A stretch of DNA of 5,735 nt from the NCBI GenBank assembly GCA_020048255.1, contig JAIFMR010000153.1, positions 1 through 5,735 on the forward strand, written 5' to 3'. The DNA comes from Rhodoferax sp. Its GTDB lineage: Bacteria > Pseudomonadota > Gammaproteobacteria > Burkholderiales > Burkholderiaceae_C. Made by a program: the position numbers and the translations under genes. Of this stretch, positions 4,632 through 5,735 are shown in pieces; within the stretch, counting starts at the first letter, position 1, and every line of letters starts with the position of its first letter. The notes beneath the pieces are model-generated. The model ran no database searches, was not told the DNA's origin, and saw only the letters and a list, made by a program, of their open reading frames with translations.

Positions 4632-5735
4632 TTTAGCAATATTCGAATCACACAGCGCTTTGTCGCTGTCATCGTCATTTATTCCATGGCCTTTGCGGCG
4701 GTGATCGGCATCAGCCTTTGGGGCTTGATATCAGCCCGGGACAGCCTGAAGGAGGTCCATGAAGGCGCGATGAAGCCCGCGCTGTTGGCCGGTGAGTCCA
4801 TCGACAAGATTGTGCAAAACCGACTGCAAATTTTGCTGGCATTTCAGCACGCCCCTGACAGCGCGTTAGCATCCATCCATACCCACCCCACCAGCATGCA
4901 CATTGATGCCATTGTGGCCAACCGGGCTGAAGCCAACAAGCTTTTCAAGGAGATGGAAGCTTCGGTGTCAGCTGATCAAGAGAAAGCCGTCTTTGAACTG
5001 ACAAAAAGTGCGCGTGCACCTTGGCGTGACAAGCTTGACCAAGTGGTCAAAGCGATTCAGGCTAACGATTTCAGCCCTGCCACCATGGCGTTTTTCCTGA
5101 AGGCCGGCCAGGTCGAGGGCGAAGCCGCCGTGAAAGCCCTGATCGCCTACCGCGACTATCAAGCGAAGCAGGCCGATGACGCGTACCAAGCTGCAAATAC
5201 GAATTACAACAATGCATTGATTGTGTTTGCGCTGGCGGTATTGTTGGGCGGCTTGCCGGCTGTGATCATGACCTACTTGCTGCTGGCACACTTGCGCGGT
5301 GGCTTCAAGTTGGCCGATGAAACTGCCACGGCGATTGCCAGCGGGGACTTGTCCCAGGCTGTGCCACACGCCGGCAAAGACGAAATTGGCCATCTGCTGA
5401 GCCAGATGGACATCATGCGCAGCAACCTGCACCGTGTCATCAGCCAGGTGCGCAATGGCTCTGACGCCATTGCCAGCGCGGCCAGCGAAGTGGCCACCGG
5501 CACACTGGATTTAACTGGCCAGCACGGTGCAAAACAACGCCGAAAGTGCCAGTCAGGCCAACCAGCTGGCCACATCGGCCTCTGACGTGGCGAGCCGGGG
5601 TGGTGCCGTGGTGTCACAAGTTGTGCATACCATGGAGGCCATCAATACCTCTTCACGCAAAATCGTCGACATCATCAGCGTGATCGATGGCATTGCCTTT
5701 CAAACCAACATCCTGGCCCTCAATGCCGCAGTGGA
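4629..5735 (+). pseudogene. Methyl-accepting chemotaxis protein, disrupted by internal deletion and frameshift (3' end outside window)
   Basis: The first frame runs from ATG 4629 to TGA 5583-5585. It encodes a membrane helix (about 10-34), a helical periplasmic domain of the four-helix-bundle (4HB_MCP) type (about 35-195), a second membrane helix (about 196-220), a HAMP domain (about 221-270, with 'AIASGDLSQAV' and 'DEIGHLLSQM'), and the start of the signalling domain up to Thr-Leu-Asp-Leu. After Leu-Asp-Leu (5505-5513) the family sequence stops. It resumes in the +1 frame at 5515 as Leu-Ala-Ser-Thr-Val-Gln-Asn-Asn and stays open to the window end, reaching the conserved hairpin tip sequence Ala-Phe-Gln-Thr-Asn-Ile-Leu-Ala-Leu-Asn-Ala-Ala-Val-Glu, where the receptor contacts CheA and CheW. 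Compared with the Tsr/Tar-type pattern, about 20 codons are missing, including the segment with the first methylation sites. Intact relatives sense ligands and control the flagellar motor through CheA. As read, the product would end after residue 318 with 22 out-of-frame residues and could not signal. An assembly or sequencing error is the main alternative. Confidence 0.85.
5511..5520 (+). other. Deletion/frameshift joint in the chemoreceptor gene
   Basis: Upstream codons GAT TTA (Asp-Leu, ending at 5513) are followed by a single A at 5514. CTG GCC (Leu-Ala, 5515-5520) then starts the downstream frame. The family normally has about 20 more residues between these points (an Arg-Thr-Glu-Gln-Gln ... 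Ser-Met-Glu-Glu segment), so the joint is consistent with loss of a 3n-1 stretch, roughly 56-59 bases. The family comparison is from memory of Tsr-type receptors; the frame change itself is read directly. Confidence 0.75.

Noticed and set aside
1..5735. CRISPR arrays, tRNA or rRNA genes, insertion sequences
   Set aside because: I saw no regularly spaced repeats, no tRNA-like cloverleaf arms with a T-loop consensus, and no transposase sequence in any frame.

Overview
The window is high-GC DNA that looks like a betaproteobacterium, probably Burkholderiales (Comamonadaceae/Rhodoferax-like). I infer this from codon choice, the tightly overlapping ATGA-type gene junctions and the style of the chemoreceptor. 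No taxonomic marker is present, so the placement is soft. All genes I can support lie on the + strand.

Positions 3-4152 hold one compact operon-like run of six genes. The first is the 3' part of a NosL-like protein, cut by the window start. The second is a complete exported NosL-family protein with a CPVCGM motif. The third is a small single-span membrane-anchored protein of unknown family. Then come an FtsX/MacB-type ABC permease, its LolD/MacB-type ATPase, and a polytopic membrane protein with a Cys-Cys pair and an HHHCPFC motif. Neighbours overlap by 1 or 4 bases or are separated by 5 to 13 bases, so they are probably co-transcribed and translationally coupled. NosL proteins bind Cu(I) and deliver it in nitrous oxide reductase maturation, where they work with the NosFY ABC transporter. 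Here the ABC partner is of the FtsX/MacB class, not NosFY, and neither NosD nor NosZ is visible. The inference is a transition-metal (most likely copper) or metalloprotein-assembly system of the cell envelope that resembles the nos maturation machinery but is built from different parts. This is the most interesting content of the window.

A perfect 13-bp inverted repeat (403-415/426-438) lies at the junction of the two NosL genes, inside the apparent N-terminus of the second. It may mark an intercistronic RNA hairpin and a later true start.

Positions 4153-4628 carry no convincing gene. They hold several imperfect, mutually overlapping inverted repeats and an orphan Shine-Dalgarno-like sequence.

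Positions 4629-5735 hold a methyl-accepting chemotaxis protein with a good ribosome binding site, two membrane segments, a HAMP domain and the start of the signalling domain. At about 5514 the reading frame breaks. The conserved segment of about 20 codons that normally holds the first methylation sites is missing, and the rest of the signalling domain, up to the start of the conserved hairpin tip, continues in another frame to the window end. The gene is either a pseudogene or contains a sequence error.
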